Part shown: piece by piece, positions 6,453 through 9,187 of the stretch
Layout of the letters: the number at the start of each line of letters is the position of its first letter
Numbering within the stretch: the stretch's first letter is position 1
Origin: Pelagibacteraceae bacterium TMED65
GTDB lineage: Bacteria > Pseudomonadota > Alphaproteobacteria > TMED127
Direction of reading: 5' to 3'
NCBI GenBank assembly: GCA_002167215.1
Contig: NHDS01000028.1
Location: 60,332-69,518, forward strand
DNA: 9,187 nucleotides
Program-made: the position numbers and the translations under genes
Notes under the pieces: model-generated
Database searches by the model: none
The model's input: only the letters and a program-made list of their open reading frames with translations
What the model was told of the DNA's origin: nothing

Positions 6453-7382
6453 ATGATACCTAATAAAAAAACCGTGCTCGACAATTCTTTTGTTGAAGTA
6501 AAGCTCCCGAAATTTTTAAACGCTACTAGGCAAAAAACTTTAAAAAGCAAAATTACCTTTACTGGTATCGGTCTTCATACAGGAAACAAAGTCAAAATGA
6601 CACTTAACCCAGCTCCAATTGAAACTGGTATTGTATTTAGAAAACAAATCGAAGGGAAAACCGAAGAAATAAAGGCCAACTATAAAAACGTGGTTTCTAC
6701 AAGACTTTGCACAGTATTGTCGGATATTAATGGAAATAGTGTTTCTACCGTTGAACACATTTTATCTGCGCTTTATGCATACGAAATCGACAATGTATTT
6801 ATAGATATAAATTCAAATGAAATACCCGTTTACGACGGCTCCTCTCTTGAATTCGTAAAAATGATTGAAAAAGCAAGCTTTGAAGAGCAAAAGTCTCATA
6901 AGAAGTTCCTTAAAATTAAAAAAAATGTCGAAGTTAAAATTGATAATAAAATTTCTAGAGTTTCTCCATTTGACAACACGTTAATCACAACAGAAGTTAA
7001 TTACAATCACAAAGTAATAGGTAAACAGTCAATCTCGTTAGTATTGAACCCTAATATTTATAAATCGCAAATTGCAAGTGCACGAACTTTTGGTTTCCTC
7101 AAAGATGTGGAGAATCTCAGAAAATCTGGCTTAGCTCTAGGTGGCAGTCTAGAAAATGCCATTGTGCTAGATGAAGAAGAAGTACTTAATGAAGAAGGAC
7201 TTAGATTTACCGATGAATTCGTTCGTCATAAGTTGCTCGACTTTATTGGAGACATCTCTCTATCAGGTTACAGAATATTGGGTTCATTTTACACCTCACA
7301 CCCTGGACATGAACTAAATCTCGAACTTCTTAAGAAAATTTTTGAATCCCAAGACAATTGGGAGTTAGTTTGTTCCAATTAA
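6453..7382 (+). CDS. lpxC: UDP-3-O-acyl-N-acetylglucosamine deacetylase LpxC
   Basis: LpxC is the zinc-dependent cytoplasmic deacetylase catalysing the committed step of lipid A synthesis. Motifs are GIGLHTG; TVEH with Glu101 and zinc-ligand His102 (E. coli Glu78, His79); SARTFGF; HKLLD with zinc ligands His259 and Asp263 (E. coli His238, Asp242); and HPGHELN with catalytic His286 (E. coli His265). The steady offset of 21-23 residues shows an N-terminal extension before RQKTLKSKITF, where E. coli LpxC begins. ATG 6453 is the only ATG in frame before codon 49; GTG 6474 would shorten the extension by seven residues. The 309-residue protein lacks the E. coli C-terminal AVLA tail used for FtsH degradation, ending WELVCSN. 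Hand-counted GC in rows 6661, 6781 and 7201 is 22, 19 and 23 of 60, against 7 of 60 in ftsQ row 4561. It follows ftsA directly, where ftsZ would be expected. Confidence 0.96.
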   Translation: MIPNKKTVLDNSFVEVKLPKFLNATRQKTLKSKITFTGIGLHTGNKVKMTLNPAPIETGIVFRKQIEGKTEEIKANYKNVVSTRLCTVLSDINGNSVSTVEHILSALYAYEIDNVFIDINSNEIPVYDGSSLEFVKMIEKASFEEQKSHKKFLKIKKNVEVKIDNKISRVSPFDNTLITTEVNYNHKVIGKQSISLVLNPNIYKSQIASARTFGFLKDVENLRKSGLALGGSLENAIVLDEEEVLNEEGLRFTDEFVRHKLLDFIGDISLSGYRILGSFYTSHPGHELNLELLKKIFESQDNWELVCSN

Positions 7383-7431
7383 TAAAAAATAATTCTTTAT
7401 AAATTCCTCAAATTATTTAAAAATATCCAAC
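7383..7431. other. Short AT-rich spacer between lpxC and bamD
   Basis: This 49-base gap holds a perfect 8 bp inverted repeat of pure A and T (AAATAATT at 7387-7394, AATTATTT at 7411-7418) around a 16-base loop containing TATAAA at 7398-7403, a possible -10 box without a recognisable -35. No ribosome site is seen before the bamD ATG. The repeat could be a weak hairpin or a chance palindrome, and there is no strong evidence for a promoter or terminator. Confidence 0.2.
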
Positions 7432-8262
7432 ATGAAAAAAACAATGTTGATTATACTTTTATGCTTTTTTTTTCAAGGATGTTCGTCTAAGAAAGAGTTT
7501 GCTCAAAATTACAATACCGGCCTTGATGATGCAAATCTTTATAATAATGCCATGTTAAAATTAAAAGCTAAAGAATTTGAGGAAGCTATAGAATTGTTTA
7601 CAGAACTGGAAATTCAATATCCTTATTCTCCTTGGGCATCCCGAGGTCAATTGCTTACAGGATTTGCACATTATACTGCAAATGAATATGATGAGGCAAT
7701 TTTAAGTCTAAGCAAATTTATTGAATTAAACCCAAATCATGAATTGATTCCCTATGCTATATATCTTAAAGCATATTCTTATTTCGAAAGAATAGCTGAT
7801 ATTAATCTAGATCAAAAATTTTCATCAAGGGCATTTGAAGAGTTTTCTGAATTAATTAACCGTTATCCTAACTCTAAGTACTCAAAAAAATCAAAAAAAC
7901 ATTTACAAAAACTTAAAAACCATTTGGCTGCAAAAGAAATTAGTGTTGGAAAGTTTTATCAATCAAATGGAGACTTTCTTGCTGCAATAAAAAGATATAA
8001 GGTTGTTCTAAGAGATTACAGAAAATCCATACTCATACCAGAATCAATTTATCGATTAATTGAATCTTATGTTTCACTGGGATTAGTCAAGCAATCATTT
8101 TATTTATATAAAATTTTAGAATTCAATTTTCCTAAATCAAAGTGGAAACAGGAAGGAAATTCATTAGTAAAGAAATACAATCTGAATAAAAATTTAAAAA
8201 AGTATAAGAAAGAACAGTTAGACCTTCAAAAAATAGAAAATATTGACTTTGATTTAATTTAA
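7432..8262 (+). CDS. bamD: Outer membrane protein assembly factor BamD (ComL/YfiO family lipoprotein)
   Basis: BamD is the outer-membrane lipoprotein that, with BamA, folds and inserts beta-barrel proteins; it faces the periplasm. The 276-residue product starts with a short lipoprotein signal: MKK, a hydrophobic core at residues 5-14, then the lipobox FQGC with lipidated Cys17 and a CSSKKEF mature start. The rest is helical tetratricopeptide repeats: YNNAMLKLKAKEFEEAIELF with LEIQYPYSPWA, then a unit around YTANEYDEAILSLSKFIELNP, then a third around FSELINRYPNSKY, and further units near FYQSNGDFLAAIKRYKVVL and ILEFNFPKSKW. The repeated NRYPNS/IQYPYS pattern and the position between lpxC and recN fit alphaproteobacterial BamD. 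The -3 residue of the lipobox is Phe rather than the usual Leu, a minor variant. A nine-T run (7465-7473) encodes the signal core. It ends one base before the recN start. Confidence 0.93.
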   Translation: MKKTMLIILLCFFFQGCSSKKEFAQNYNTGLDDANLYNNAMLKLKAKEFEEAIELFTELEIQYPYSPWASRGQLLTGFAHYTANEYDEAILSLSKFIELNPNHELIPYAIYLKAYSYFERIADINLDQKFSSRAFEEFSELINRYPNSKYSKKSKKHLQKLKNHLAAKEISVGKFYQSNGDFLAAIKRYKVVLRDYRKSILIPESIYRLIESYVSLGLVKQSFYLYKILEFNFPKSKWKQEGNSLVKKYNLNKNLKKYKKEQLDLQKIENIDFDLI

Positions 8263-8263
8263 A

Positions 8264-9187
8264 ATGATCAAACACTTATCTATTACAAATTTACTACTTA
8301 TTGAGAAAATAGAAATTAATATAGGGTCTGGATTATGTGTTCTAACAGGTGAAACAGGAGCTGGAAAGTCAATGATTCTTGATTCTTTAGATTTATTATC
8401 TGGAAGAAGAATAAAACCGAACGTAAGACCAAATAATGAAAAAAAAACAATTATTAGTGCTTTGATTGATATTGATGATAACAGTAGAGTAAAGGACTAC
8501 CTTGCAACTTTAGAAATAGAATGTGAAGAGCAAATAATCATTAAAAGAATTATTGATACCGATGGAAAAAGTAAGGCATTGGTAAATGATAATCTTGTTA
8601 GTTTAAACTCATTAAAAGAAATTACTACACACGTTATAGAGGTGCATAGCCAGTTTTCTGAGCAAGGACTTCTAGACAATTCAACACATTTGAAAACACT
8701 GGATGAATTTGGTGATTATAAGAATAAGTTAATAAAACTTTCAAAAGTATGGGACGAAATGAAATTAGTTGAAGAAGATTTTTTTAAAAAAAAAAAGATA
8801 ATTGAACAAGCGAAAACCAATCTTGAAATTCATAAACATGATTATGGCGAACTTAAATTGTTGAACCCACAAAAAGATGAATTTAGAGACTTAGAAAAAA
8901 AAAAAAAGGTCCTTTTGAATTCTAGAAAAATAATTGAATCGCTCAATGAAGTTTTAGACAACTTTAATAGAGAAAATCCACCTGGAATTGATACATTAAT
9001 TTCATCAAACCTGAATATTTTAAATAAAATTAAGGATTTGTTAGATTCAGATACATCAAGAAATATTGATAAATTAAATTCTATCCTTCTAGATTTATCA
9101 GAAATATCAAATTCTCTTGAGCAATACTTAGTTAAAGATTTTGAAAATGATTCATTAGAGAAAATTGATGACAAAGTAGCAACATAT
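8264..9187 (+). CDS. recN: DNA repair protein RecN, N-terminal part (3' end outside window)
   Basis: RecN is an SMC-like ATPase that acts in recombinational repair of double-strand breaks. ATG 8264 follows the bamD stop with a one-base gap. The frame stays open for 308 codons to the window end, against about 550 in the full protein, so roughly the last 240 residues lie outside. The start MIKHLSITNLLLIEKIEI is typical, followed by the Walker A motif GETGAGKS (residues 29-36) and ILDSLDLLSGRR. The RecN signature after the ATPase head reads VHSQFSEQGLLD (from Val127), where most family members have HGQ. A Lys/Glu-rich coiled coil starts at about residue 160. The Walker B and ABC signature motifs are in the missing part. 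A 12-A run (8895-8906) encodes the KKKKK stretch. Expression is probably coupled to bamD; no LexA-type operator is seen. Confidence 0.94.
   Translation, partial: MIKHLSITNLLLIEKIEINIGSGLCVLTGETGAGKSMILDSLDLLSGRRIKPNVRPNNEKKTIISALIDIDDNSRVKDYLATLEIECEEQIIIKRIIDTDGKSKALVNDNLVSLNSLKEITTHVIEVHSQFSEQGLLDNSTHLKTLDEFGDYKNKLIKLSKVWDEMKLVEEDFFKKKKIIEQAKTNLEIHKHDYGELKLLNPQKDEFRDLEKKKKVLLNSRKIIESLNEVLDNFNRENPPGIDTLISSNLNILNKIKDLLDSDTSRNIDKLNSILLDLSEISNSLEQYLVKDFENDSLEKIDDKVATY

Noticed and set aside
6320..6550. Minus-strand open frame spanning the ftsA-lpxC gap
   Set aside because: It was considered as a possible small gene replacing ftsZ, but it overlaps the conserved ends of both ftsA and lpxC, has no clear start signal, and its Phe/Leu-rich product shows no recognisable motif.
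6540..6580. TLKSKITFTGIG near the lpxC start as a remnant of the FtsZ N-terminus (LKPRITVVGVGG)
   Set aside because: The segment continues into GLHTG and aligns with the true LpxC N-terminus (RTLK...GVGLHTG in E. coli), so the resemblance to FtsZ is coincidental.
8842..9174. Minus-strand open frame of 110 codons opposite recN
   Set aside because: It is Ser/Phe-rich shadow sequence antisense to the recN coiled coil, without start signals or recognisable features.
1..9187. CRISPR arrays, tRNA or rRNA genes, insertion sequences, prophage or toxin-antitoxin genes
   Set aside because: No spaced repeats, cloverleaf sequences, terminal inverted repeats, transposases or small gene pairs were seen. 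Nearly all bases are taken up by conserved housekeeping genes.

Overview
The window is a stretch of a division and cell wall (dcw) cluster. It continues directly into envelope and repair genes, all on the + strand: ftsW (3' end), murG, murC, murB, ddl, ftsQ, ftsA, lpxC, bamD, recN (5' end). DNA is very AT-rich, with many A and T homopolymers. Genes are packed with overlaps or one-base gaps, and proteins are Lys/Ile/Asn-rich. This order, with murB and ddl between murC and ftsQ and with lpxC-bamD-recN after the fts genes, is typical of Alphaproteobacteria. Together with the low GC and compactness it suggests a streamlined, probably free-living marine alphaproteobacterium of the SAR11 or a similar AT-rich lineage. 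That placement is inference; no rRNA or other phylogenetic marker was compared. LpxC and BamD show a Gram-negative outer membrane with lipid A.

Positions 1-6388 form one unbroken coding block in which every gene overlaps the next: ftsW/murG 8 bp, murG/murC 8 bp, murC/murB 11 bp, murB/ddl 23 bp, ddl/ftsQ 17 bp with the start preferred here, and ftsQ/ftsA 7 bp. This is almost certainly one operon with translational coupling. Its products make UDP-MurNAc (MurB), add L-Ala (MurC), supply D-Ala-D-Ala (Ddl), form lipid II (MurG), polymerise glycan at the septum (FtsW) and build the divisome (FtsQ, FtsA).

Positions 6389-6452 are the only real break in the first 7.3 kb. This is where ftsZ normally lies between ftsA and lpxC, but no ftsZ is present. 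The gap holds a weak hairpin followed by T residues at the ftsA end and a perfect TATAAT next to the lpxC start. lpxC (6453-7382) is visibly less AT-rich than most of its neighbours. It also has about 21-23 extra N-terminal residues compared with E. coli LpxC, and these contain a short motif resembling the C-terminal tail of FtsZ. bamD and recN follow; recN runs off the window.

I do not see a new defence, mobile or secondary-metabolite system. All genes belong to well-known families. The points worth following up are the missing ftsZ, the junction that replaces it, and the long homopolymers inside essential genes, especially T14 at the start of ftsQ. No intergenic stretch exceeds 64 bases.
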